Shown here piece by piece: positions 18,778 through 27,410 of a DNA stretch of 37,828 nucleotides. This DNA is from Cerrena zonata (Eukaryota; Basidiomycota; Agaricomycetes; Polyporales; Cerrenaceae): positions 1-37,828 of the forward strand of contig JASBNA010000140.1 of assembly GCA_038087015.1 (NCBI GenBank), written 5' to 3'. The notes beneath the pieces are model-generated. The model ran no database searches, had not been told where the DNA came from, and saw only the letters and a program-made list of their open reading frames with translations. The stretch's first letter is position 1, and the number at the start of each line of letters is the position of its first letter. Position numbers and translations under genes: made by a program.

Positions 18778-21288
18778 ATGGCGGGACAAAACCAACCATA
18801 CGAACGTTTAGCTACGTCCGATAATAATATGCCAATAAACCCTCCAAATTATGATGATTTGAATGCAGATGATACGTTCAGTCAAGGACAGAGTAGAAAC
18901 ACCTCGCATGTTCCCATAGAGGAGTTTGAAATTGATGACGATGAGACGTTTGAACCGTTAGAAAGAGAGGGTTTTCTAGTACGGGCATCGCTTATAACAA
19001 AGAAATTTGCTTATAACTTCAATAGCAGTGTTATTCGTCCAGTGACAAAGATAATTGATCCGATATACGAAGGCTATAAGTATTTCCAACTGCAATACGA
19101 AAGATCTATTCTAAAACTCGGAAACCCTCTAGTGGTAAAGAGACTCCTCTATGTATTTTTCGTGATGTGTTTTATATTTATTATTACTAAATACAATGTC
19201 AGTGATGGTGTGAATGGTGCCAGTGGCGGTGCCTTTCTGTCCGGGAAATTTTATGATATTAACAAGTTGAGTGAATCTTTGAAAGATTTTATTGATCCAC
19301 GGACTATGAAACTAAATCTAGAGTATCTTTCATCAATGCCCCACATTGCTGGTTCGAAAGGGGATCTTGCATTAAGTAAATTCATTGAAGGTCATATGAT
19401 GAATAATGGTATTAATGTCATTGATTTCAATGAACTTCAAAGTTTTACAAATTATCCGGTTTTCGAACCAAAAGAGAATTACGTCAAATTATCAGATAAT
19501 TCCTACGAGGCAACTCTTTTCGAGCGTAAAAATCATGATATGGAATATTTGGCATATAACCCAAACTCTTTGAAAATGAATGATGAAATTGAAAGCTTTT
19601 ATATATACGCTAATTATGGGACCCAAGAGGACTATAGAAAATTAAAAGATTCCCACATTAAACTAAATGGTGCCATAGTTTTGGTAAAATATGGTGGTTC
19701 TATCCCAGAACCGAATAAGATACAAATGGCTCAGCAACATGGGGCTAAGGCTGTTGTATTTGTTACTCCAAAGTATGATATCGACGGGGTGAGTTATGAT
19801 GACGTTATCATAAAGGAAAACATGGGCCTTACGAGAATGAGTCCTGGTGATGTACTTACACCTGGGTGGCCGGCACAAGATGGTTTTGTTGCTAGACTTC
19901 CTTGGTCAAAATCTCCAATCACCCCTAAAATCCCTTGCATCCCCATCTCTTGGAAAGATGCATCCGAGTTTATTAAAAAGTTGGGCTCAAACGGGGTCAA
20001 GTTTGATGACGACTTATACTCTGGAACTAAATCAGATGAACATAAACTTAAAATTAGAATTAAAAATGAAGAAAGACCTATGCATCAAATATGGAACATA
20101 GTAGGCTCCATCCCTGGGCGTGAGCAATCAGAGAAAGGGGTTATAATTGGTGCCAGTAGAGATTCAACTTGTTACGGTACCTTATCATCAGGTACTGGTT
20201 CCACTGTTTTACTCGAAATTGTAAAAGTTTTCACCTCTTTACAACGTAGATACAATTGGTCCCCAGCAAGAACAATCTACTTTGTATCTTTTGACGCCAC
20301 TGAATATAACTTGGCTGGATCTGAGGAATGGATTGAGAATAAAAAAGAAGAATTAAAGCAACAAGGTTATGCATACATCGATTTAAGTGATGCTGTTTCC
20401 GGTGATGAATTAAAAATTTCTTCAAATCCATTCTTCCACTCTATTATAAAAGACGCTTTAGCAAAAGTAGACAAACCAGATGAAAAAGAATCCAATGAAC
20501 ACATATCCTTATTTGATTACTATAGAAACATAAATCATGGAAATGATGCAATTCCTAATAATATGATTGAGCAAAAAAATTACGTCCCATTCATTAATAC
20601 AGTCAATATTCCATCAATGGAAATTAAATTTAGTGGAGGCAAATATCCTAAGAATTCCTGCTACGATGACTTTACAAATTTTGAAAAGTCGAGAATTGAT
20701 CCATCTATGTTTAAACATAAACAATTAGTCGAATTACTTTCAAGGATTATTTTAACCTTGGCAGAAGAACCGATCATACCTTATAATTTCAATGATTTCG
20801 GCCTCAAGTTGGGTGAATATGTAAACGACTTGGAAAAATTTGTCAATGATAGAATTGCTACCCTTACTCAGCCAAATATTCCTCAAATTCACTACGAAGG
20901 CTTGAGAAGAGCAACCGACAATCTAAAGGCGGCTGGTAAAAGTTTCCACGAATGGGTTGACAATTGGAAGAAATTTGTTGCTGAATCGGCTGATATTGAG
21001 CCTTCATTACTCGCTATGAATAGGTGGAACTGGAATGACAACATGCTAATATTCAACTCGAAGTTTTTAATTCAAGATGTTCAACCAAAACGTTCAGGTT
21101 ATACTAATATATTATTCGGACCAGCTTTTGACGCACCCCCAGCGGATGATCACAAATATGAGTGGAATACTTTTCCTGCTATTAGGGATTATATTTTACA
21201 AAATGACTGGGGTAGGGCCCAGCATGAAATGAACCTTATGGCCAATCTTATAAGTGATAGTGCACAAATGTTCATACAACCAAATTAG
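18778..21288 (+). CDS. TRE2: Transferrin-receptor-like Rsp5 adaptor, Tre1/Tre2 family (inactive M28 peptidase fold)
   Basis: Tre1/Tre2 are single-pass proteins that recruit the ubiquitin ligase Rsp5 (through Bsd2) to send cargo such as the metal transporter Smf1 to the vacuole. The 836-residue protein has a PPNY Rsp5-binding motif at residues 22-25, an acidic stretch, one membrane span at about 120-140 (LLYVFFVMCFIFIITKY), then a luminal PA domain and an M28-like domain. In the peptidase region the metal-binding His and Asp of active relatives (GGHRDSW, GGIDPQSG in glutamate carboxypeptidase II) are replaced: here GASRDSTCYGTLSSGTG at about 458-475, so it is a pseudo-peptidase, as in Tre1/Tre2. 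The dimerisation-like helical domain closes the protein. The frame is intact. I cannot choose between TRE1 and TRE2 orthology; CTG-clade yeasts may have one ancestor-like copy. Confidence 0.85.
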   Translation: MAGQNQPYERLATSDNNMPINPPNYDDLNADDTFSQGQSRNTSHVPIEEFEIDDDETFEPLEREGFLVRASLITKKFAYNFNSSVIRPVTKIIDPIYEGYKYFQLQYERSILKLGNPLVVKRLLYVFFVMCFIFIITKYNVSDGVNGASGGAFLSGKFYDINKLSESLKDFIDPRTMKLNLEYLSSMPHIAGSKGDLALSKFIEGHMMNNGINVIDFNELQSFTNYPVFEPKENYVKLSDNSYEATLFERKNHDMEYLAYNPNSLKMNDEIESFYIYANYGTQEDYRKLKDSHIKLNGAIVLVKYGGSIPEPNKIQMAQQHGAKAVVFVTPKYDIDGVSYDDVIIKENMGLTRMSPGDVLTPGWPAQDGFVARLPWSKSPITPKIPCIPISWKDASEFIKKLGSNGVKFDDDLYSGTKSDEHKLKIRIKNEERPMHQIWNIVGSIPGREQSEKGVIIGASRDSTCYGTLSSGTGSTVLLEIVKVFTSLQRRYNWSPARTIYFVSFDATEYNLAGSEEWIENKKEELKQQGYAYIDLSDAVSGDELKISSNPFFHSIIKDALAKVDKPDEKESNEHISLFDYYRNINHGNDAIPNNMIEQKNYVPFINTVNIPSMEIKFSGGKYPKNSCYDDFTNFEKSRIDPSMFKHKQLVELLSRIILTLAEEPIIPYNFNDFGLKLGEYVNDLEKFVNDRIATLTQPNIPQIHYEGLRRATDNLKAAGKSFHEWVDNWKKFVAESADIEPSLLAMNRWNWNDNMLIFNSKFLIQDVQPKRSGYTNILFGPAFDAPPADDHKYEWNTFPAIRDYILQNDWGRAQHEMNLMANLISDSAQMFIQPN

Positions 21289-21307
21289 TAACTACTAAAA
21301 AATGATA

Positions 21308-21325
21308 CTATATATATATATATAT
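21308..21325. repeat. TA dinucleotide repeat in the TRE / MSL5 convergent gap
   Basis: About nine TA repeats lie 20 bp after the TRE-like stop. TA-rich runs of this kind often serve as efficiency elements for yeast 3'-end formation, which is plausible here between two convergent genes. Confidence 0.45.
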
Positions 21326-21512
21326 CTTTTCACTTCTTCATATCTTGTTTCTATTTGTCTTTTTTTTTACTGGCCTCAATGGAATATGCATGGTTCAGCA
21401 ATCGAACTGACTTTATTTAATTCCTTTACTATACATTAAAATAAGAAAAAATTGATTAAAAAACTGTAATATAAATCACTTTGTTTGTAGAAAATATGAT
21501 TTATATCTAACA

Positions 21513-22934
21513 TCAAGAAGATGCAGGAGGTGGTGGTGGGGGAGGTACTTGTGGCTTTGTAGATTTCAGAGAAGGTGGAGGTGGAGGTGGAACGCTTGAG
21601 GCCGATGGAGGAGGAGGTGGAGGTGGACCGTTTGAAGTCGACGGAGGTGGTGGAGGAGGAACGCTTGAAGTCGTCAGAGGTGGAGGTGGCGGACGGACAT
21701 TCGATGACGGAGGAGGCGGTGGTGCTGTTACTTTTGCAGAAGCCAAAGATGAGGTTGGTGGCGGTGGTGGAAACTTCAAAGGATGTCCCACATTGATCGA
21801 TGGAGCAGGAGGAGGTGGAGGAGGTGTAGCTCTTTGCCAGGGTGGTAATGGAGCATCTGGTTTCTTTTTCTTTGACTGTGTAAATTCTTCAGACTCTCTT
21901 TCTCTTTTCTCAATTTGGCCAGAGGTGGATCCGGATTCATCAATAGCTGGAGGAAGTTTACAATCTCTTGCAAAATGACCGATTTTTTTACAGTTACTAC
22001 AAACGATTGTCGAGATATCGAATGCAGGTTTACGTTTTTCTTTAAAGGCATCCTGAACATAGGGTTTAGTTTCCCTTAAGGTACCATTAAGCACAGCCAA
22101 TTCACGTAACTGTCCTCTCTTTAAATCGTTCTGGCCAATGGGGGAGCTTATAGCTTTCTCAATTACTTCGTTAGTCAACTTGATGGCTTTCGCAATCTTT
22201 GATTGAGTATCCGAAGTAATAACCACGTGCAAATCGTCGGCATTGGAGTTCAAGTTTGGATTTGAAAACGAAGTAGAAGATAACGGATTGTTAGAATCAT
22301 CATCATCGTTATTGGATGTCGATTTCCCATCTTTCACCGATCCTTTTCCTCGTATGGCAAGTCTAGCTCCACTTTCTTCTTGAAGTTGTCTTAAGGTGTT
22401 ACCTCTTGGTCCAAGAAGTAAACCAACAAAATTAATTTCTGGGTAGTCTTTAACCGGTATATATATCTTTTCGTATGTCTTATTGGGCTTACGGTAGTCA
22501 TTAGGAGGAACGTAATTTTTAATCGAACCAGCAGTGAGTTCAACCAAATAATGCCTTTCTTTTTCGAGCATTGTTTTGGTTCTGGCTTCCCGGGTGTTCG
22601 CTCTACTCCCATCGCTATTATATTTAGGAGGAGGAGATGGATCTCTTTGAAAATTCGGATTTTCTCCCAAGTTACCAGACGGTAGCAAACTTATGACATC
22701 TCTCTTTTGTTGATTTGCACTTCTTAAAAGGTGAGATATCTCCTCTATACGGAAATATTGCTGGTAAGCTTCCGCTTGTTCTTGTGTCAAATGCCCAGTG
22801 ATGATGGTGTCTAGTCTATTATTACCAATTTGCTTGTATCTGGAGGAAGCCCCAGCCCATTTAGTCCTAGTAGGAGCCCCAGCAGTTCTTGCAATCGGTC
22901 TTCCTCTATCCGACATGCCACCTGTGTAATTCAT
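21513..22934 (-). CDS. MSL5: Branchpoint-binding protein (BBP/SF1) with long proline-rich tail
   Basis: BBP recognises the intron branchpoint TACTAAC and bridges to U1 and Mud2 in the commitment complex. Visible parts, numbered from the ATG at 22934 (473 residues): a basic N-terminus with RPIARTAGAPTRTKWAG, a helix-hairpin (IITGHLTQEQAEAYQQYFRI, 44-63), a conserved SPPPKYN motif near 100 corresponding to the phosphorylated SPSP of SF1, the KH domain with GLLLGPRGNT at 171-180 and QLQEESGARLAIRGKGS, and QUA2-like helices. One CCHC zinc knuckle (CSNCKKIGHFARDC) follows at about residues 308-321; S. cerevisiae Msl5 has two. The last 110 residues are runs of poly-proline. An internal ATG at 22916 is an alternative start; codons upstream of 22934 are open but have no ATG. 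Confidence 0.9.
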   Translation of the reverse strand: MNYTGGMSDRGRPIARTAGAPTRTKWAGASSRYKQIGNNRLDTIITGHLTQEQAEAYQQYFRIEEISHLLRSANQQKRDVISLLPSGNLGENPNFQRDPSPPPKYNSDGSRANTREARTKTMLEKERHYLVELTAGSIKNYVPPNDYRKPNKTYEKIYIPVKDYPEINFVGLLLGPRGNTLRQLQEESGARLAIRGKGSVKDGKSTSNNDDDDSNNPLSSTSFSNPNLNSNADDLHVVITSDTQSKIAKAIKLTNEVIEKAISSPIGQNDLKRGQLRELAVLNGTLRETKPYVQDAFKEKRKPAFDISTIVCSNCKKIGHFARDCKLPPAIDESGSTSGQIEKRERESEEFTQSKKKKPDAPLPPWQRATPPPPPPAPSINVGHPLKFPPPPPTSSLASAKVTAPPPPPSSNVRPPPPPLTTSSVPPPPPPSTSNGPPPPPPPSASSVPPPPPPSLKSTKPQVPPPPPPPASS

Positions 22935-23210
22935 TGGTTCCGTGTATCTATGATATGAAGAAAGTACAGTGAAGAATAATGATGTCTTAAAACGTAGGAT
23001 GAAAGACAAAAAAAAAAAAAATTACAAAAAATTACCCTATGCAGGTGCAATATCAGATTTTTCACTTCTATCAAAAGATTCAAATTGAATTACTATACAA
23101 TGTTATCAATATGTTATCTATATGTACTCTATATGTACTCTATATGTCTCTATCATTAAAATAAGCTTTTGAATAAGATGGAAATGCTTATTGCGAGGCT
23201 TACAATAACG

Positions 23211-23873
23211 TTACTTTTGGAACAGTAAAATGCTAAGGACTTCCCATCCGGCCTTTCGATGGATGACAACATCGACTTTCCATCCTCTTGCCTTCATAGT
23301 TTCTGCAACTTGGTCAGGTTTGTTTCTAGCGCAGAACAAAATGTATGCAATCCCAATTTCTGGAGTTAGGATGTTTTCTAAGTTATTGAGAACTTCCCAT
23401 GTAGTCATCATACCATCTTGACCTCCCAACAAAGCTAGATCTAACCAAGAGCTGTCGTCCAGGTCCTTCGGTATTTCTGGAACATTCTCCGCAGGGACAT
23501 ATGGTGGATTGAACACTAGTAAGTCGATTTTATTGCTCCGTACGGCACTCGTTAGATTCATCTGCATTGCAGTGAACGTGAACGGATGGGTTTCATGGGT
23601 ATCATTAAGTTTGATAGTCTCAGCAGCAGTGCTGCAGGATGTTGGATTTATATCAGTTGCAAAGAATATCGAATGTGGTAAAATGTTTTGTTTTATAAAG
23701 CATGTAACTATACCTGATCCAGTACCAATCTCAGTTACTACTGGGACTCGGCCGGTGAAGCGTTGTTGGATGGATTGATATTCCTGCTCAAAGCAGTCTA
23801 GTAGCAAGAATGAGTCCTCGGCAGGTTCGTATACCTTGTCATAGTCGATGTTTGTTAAAGGTGTTTCAAACAT
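23211..23873 (-). CDS. MTQ2: eRF1 glutamine N5-methyltransferase, catalytic subunit
   Basis: Mtq2, with its activator Trm112, methylates the GGQ glutamine of release factor eRF1 using SAM. The 220-residue protein has the family opening DYDKVYEPAEDSFLLLDC, SAM motif I EIGTGSGIVT at 48-57, an acidic motif II FATDINP, the substrate-glutamine motif NPPY at 122-125 followed by VPAENVPEIP, and LALLGGQDGMM. S. cerevisiae Mtq2 has 221 residues. The frame is intact and the ATG start at 23873 matches the family. It lies divergent from RUB1 across a 185-bp gap containing a 13-nt A run. Confidence 0.95.
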   Translation of the reverse strand: MFETPLTNIDYDKVYEPAEDSFLLLDCFEQEYQSIQQRFTGRVPVVTEIGTGSGIVTCFIKQNILPHSIFFATDINPTSCSTAAETIKLNDTHETHPFTFTAMQMNLTSAVRSNKIDLLVFNPPYVPAENVPEIPKDLDDSSWLDLALLGGQDGMMTTWEVLNNLENILTPEIGIAYILFCARNKPDQVAETMKARGWKVDVVIHRKAGWEVLSILLFQK

Positions 23874-24058
23874 CTTTGCTCCAACACAGTATGAATCTAT
23901 CTGTAACTGTATGGGAAGCTACAGAAGTGCACTGATGCAAACATGTTCTTCAAAAGAAAAAAAAAAAAAGAGGGAAATCTCAAAATCAAATGAGAACGAA
24001 GCAAAACTCAGTTGGAGGAAATTATAGAAGTCTTTCTTAGATTAATCCAAGGCCAAAA

Positions 24059-24292
24059 ATGCAAGTCAAAGTGAAAACTTTAACTGGAAGAGACATTCCT
24101 GTCGATATCGAACCTTCTGATAAGATTATCCGCATCAAAGAAATGATGGAAGAGAAAGAGGGTATACCACCAGCGCAACAACGTTTGATTTTCAATGGAT
24201 CCCAATTAGCAGACGAAAGTACTGTTAATGAATCAAACATCACTGCAGGTTGCTCATTGCATTTGGTTCTTACCTTGAGAGGTGGATACTAG
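24059..24292 (+). CDS. RUB1: Ubiquitin-like modifier Rub1/NEDD8
   Basis: This 77-residue ubiquitin-like protein begins [19 protein letters not shown] and ends LRGGY. Rub1 is attached to cullins by the Ula1-Uba3/Ubc12 pathway and activates SCF ligases. The single residue after the Gly-Gly (Tyr here, Asn in S. cerevisiae) must be removed by Yuh1-type processing. It is assigned to Rub1 rather than ubiquitin because it differs from the nearly invariant ubiquitin at many positions ([31 protein letters not shown]), carries one extra residue, and is a single unit rather than a polyubiquitin repeat. No intron interrupts the 5' end, unlike S. cerevisiae RUB1. There is no CTG codon. Confidence 0.93.
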   Translation: MQVKVKTLTGRDIPVDIEPSDKIIRIKEMMEEKEGIPPAQQRLIFNGSQLADESTVNESNITAGCSLHLVLTLRGGY

Positions 24293-24498
24293 GTCTATAA
24301 ATGTGGTTTTGAAGGACAATTTATGGAAGTAATTGATTCGGGATTTAGTCCAGTGATCAACCCAATAATTGACATATCTCAAGTATTTGACGGGACTAGT
24401 TTCCATCAGGATCTACTTGGAGTATAGCAAATGATAAGGATGAAACTTCATCAAAGTTTGTAAATATGTAATAGTTGATTTATTAATATACACTTTTT

Positions 24499-26574
24499 TT
24501 ACTTATTCTGAATTGCCCATTTTTTGGCATTTTCTAAAAATTTACTCAATCCAGGAGTTTTAGGTTTTACTTCTGGGAAAATGAAATCTAGATACTCTGT
24601 TTCATTACCGTCTATAAGCGTTCTTCTCTTCACAATGGTAGGCATTTTGTCTTCTACTGATTTGAGAGAATTGTCGTCCCCGTGAGCAGATTCATATCGT
24701 TTCCATTCTTCTAATATACTGATTTTATTTTCGTTCAGTTGACCTGGGTGATCTAATGCTTGTTGGAAGATCTTCCGAGTATTTTCTTTATGGGTATCAT
24801 TTATAACGAATTCCAACTCATTTGATTCATCCGATTGTTCTAAAACTTCTAGTTGATCAAAGGTTAAGATAGATGATTCAAATAAAGCAAGCGATATCCA
24901 TAGCTGGGATTCATTTGACTTTTCGATTAAGTCTTTGTATAACTCACGGGCTTCGTCGTATCTAAATTCTTCCTTATAAAATTCGATCAAACCCAATTCA
25001 AATTCATTTTTAGCTTTCAGCTCGAGGTTGAGATTCTCTGTACTTGATACACCAAACTGGTAGAGAGCAATGACTCTGTCAGATTCATTCAAAGATTTTT
25101 CAAAGTCTATGTATTGGTTTAGAACATCAGACGCCTTCTGGTTACTCAAAATCAACACCTCAACCCATCTTTCATATAAAGTTCGACATCTATCCCATTC
25201 ACCTAATTTTTTTTCCAAGCTAATATAATAATCGAAAATCTTCCTTTTAGGTTTATTACTTGTTTGACCTATAGCTCTACCAAGTATTTTTCTTCCATTC
25301 GATAGACCTTCGTCCTCGCCATTTCTAATTTCAAAATTGGCAAAATGAATCCAAACCTTGCCGAACGAAAATGATTGATGGGGAATAGTCTTGACACACG
25401 ATCTCCATGCTTCGCGTGCACCGTCTATGTCTTTCAATTCGAATTCTAACCATAAGGCGTATCTTATCCATAGGAAAATGTATCTTTTCCAAACAAATGA
25501 TTTGTAATTATCAAGTGGTGGCGTCAATGCATTTTGGTAAGTTGATCGTATTTTATCCAAGTCAGAAGACTTTTCAAGCAAATTAAGAAGAGCCCACCAA
25601 GAATCATAGTCGTGAGGATTTGATGCAACATCGTTTTCATATTTTAATTGTCTTTTCAAAATGATACTTGATTCAATTGAGTTCTTATCCCCATGTGTTT
25701 TTTCAAATTCTGTATATTTTTGATAAATGGATTCCCGAAGGTTTTCCGGGATATGAATTTTTCCTGATAATAGAATTTGATAAATTGCCCTAGCCCGATC
25801 GTATTCATTTACCGATGACTCCCATTGTGACCACTTACTTATTATAAGTGGGAGTAAGTCATCGGACGAGCTGTCACTCAAATTCTTCAAAAGGGTATCG
25901 GCTGCTAATTCGAACACATTCCTAATTATTTGCACACGATTATTTGGCATTTCGTTCAATTCAAAATCAATCCACTTCAACCATATATCGCTGGTTCCAA
26001 AATTTTGAACATAGCGAACGTATATATTTCGACTGTATTCAAACTCATCGTATCTTTTTTCAAAATTTATATAAGAATCCCAAACTTTAGGATTTGGTTT
26101 CCAAGTAATCCATCGTTCAAAGATATTCCTCACCATTTGATAATTTCCCAAGGCTTCTTCAGTCTGGACATACAAGTACCATAACTTGTCGACCCTAGGC
26201 AAAGTTGTAACACCGCGGTCTAGTATATTACGAGCGTGGTTTATATTTTTATGTGACAACTCAAACTGAATATAATGAGTCCAGAATGGAATATGTTGGA
26301 TATTGACTTCCAAGGCTCTCTCATAAATCGATCTTGCACGAGCAAAGTCATGATTATGTTCAACTTCCCATTTGGCATATCTAAGCCACTGACCAAAGTT
26401 TAGTCTATTCTTATTCAATTGTTGTTCATATTCTTTTCGTTTAGTCAATTGATAAGATCTGAGCTCATCTAGGTCTTGGATGGATTGTTTAGGGCCTCTG
26501 CAACGGCAAATCCTTCATGGAAAAGGCATCCTGAGAATCTGCTCGCTCGTCGTTTGGTTCTCTGCCTCCTTCAT
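24499..26574 (-). CDS. CLF1: Pre-mRNA splicing factor Clf1/Syf3 (crooked-neck, HAT repeats), N-terminus split by two shifts
   Basis: Clf1 is a scaffold of the Prp19-associated (NTC) complex needed for spliceosome assembly. The long frame (24499-26448) is a chain of about 15 HAT repeats, with repeated W..Y..FE and ARxIYERALE patterns, starting with NFGQWLRYAKWEVEHNHDF. Family members start about 40 residues earlier with a TxEQILRDAF helix and a KQxIQDLEEL block. That sequence is present upstream in three frames: ATG at 26574 gives MKEAENQTTSEQILR, then one missing G at about 26530 gives DAFSMKDLPLQRP, then one extra C at about 26490 gives KQSIQDLDELRSYQL and joins the long frame. The two shifts cancel and give about 691 residues (687 in S. 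cerevisiae). The gene is convergent with RUB1. Confidence 0.92.
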
Positions 26575-26696
26575 GGAGCACCATCGTTCTGGCTCATCAG
26601 GGTTTCTATAGCAGATGTTTAACCGGTAGGTTGATATTTTTTTTCTCTCTTCTTTAATTTTCCTGTCGCTTTTTCCTTCAGATTTCTGTGATGCTT

Positions 26697-26716
26697 TGTC
26701 GCGAGTATTCGCGACA
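26697..26716. promoter_or_regulatory. Perfect 8-bp inverted repeat (TGTCGCGA-N4-TCGCGACA)
   Basis: The two arms are exact reverse complements around GTAT, in the intergenic region upstream of both CLF1 (minus) and the small open frame at 26922 (plus). A GC-rich palindrome in an AT-rich gap suggests a dimeric transcription-factor site; the CGCG core resembles Rsc3/Rsc30- or MBF-type elements, but none matches exactly. A small RNA hairpin is the alternative. Confidence 0.4.
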
Positions 26717-26921
26717 CACTTCCCGTTTATGGAAATCTATAATCAATCCATTTCCATCAAGGACATAAAGCTATCGAAGTCCCATCAATAGAGCCCACGA
26801 GACTTGAATCATTATGTGTATAGTCTAGGCCGGCCTTGTTAACCTCAAACAACAAAGGAACACGAGTGTATGGCAACCACACATGTATCCCATTGTACCA
26901 GTAAGCTCCAATTGTTTAAAG

Positions 26922-27223
26922 ATGGATCTTAGGGATTACTTAACTCAACTAAGGCGAACTGCTGGCTCAGTTAGGCTCAAGAACGTGAAGAGACAAGGTT
27001 TCAACAAGAATAAACAGCAAAATTAAAAAACGCCATTAGGGAGATTAAAAGCCTAAATCCAGAAACGGTGGCTATCCTAGTAGCTAGAACAGACCCAGCT
27101 GGCCCTTTGCAACGAATGATACAAGTTCTGACAATACCAGAAGACCAGTATATACCTTATCAATTGTTTAACTGCGACTTAGTCTATCTTTTGCAAGTTG
27201 CGCGTTCGGACTCTATTTATTAA
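26922..27223 (+). CDS. Possible unannotated small protein of about 100 residues (one frameshift)
   Basis: No single long frame is present, but two adjoining ones read like a protein: ATG at 26922 gives MDLRDYLTQLRRTAGSVRLK and stops at about 27027, and the next frame continues KNAIREIKSLNPETVAILV through PEDQYIPYQLFNCDLVYLLQ to a stop at 27221-27223. One missing T in the AATTAAAAAA run near 27020 joins them, the same error type seen in neighbouring known genes. The product would be basic at its N-terminus, with no membrane segment. I do not recognise it. The N-terminus may extend further up through MATTHVSHCTSKLQLFK (ATG 26870) in yet another frame. It could also be a decayed gene. Confidence 0.4.
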
Positions 27224-27410
27224 ACTTATGTGAAAATATTTATATATATTTTTTTCCTCCTTTTATTGTCTACAGAACTATCTATTAACCTATACTAGCA
27301 GTCCGTATCGTGTTATCATTTGGTGGATTTAAATAATACCAGTGCTCTTCGCTCTTTTTTCCTTTCACATTCTTTTCAATCCACGACGCTGTTAAGCTAC
27401 GATTAAAACG

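Noticed and set aside
24323..24427. 34-codon ATG frame just after RUB1
   Set aside because: Too short, no recognised motif, and located in the RUB1/CLF1 convergent 3' region.
26955..27000. A-box-like string TGGCTCAGTTAGG suggesting a tRNA gene
   Set aside because: No matching B box (GGTTCGAnTCC) or foldable acceptor stem follows; it falls inside the small open frame at 26922.
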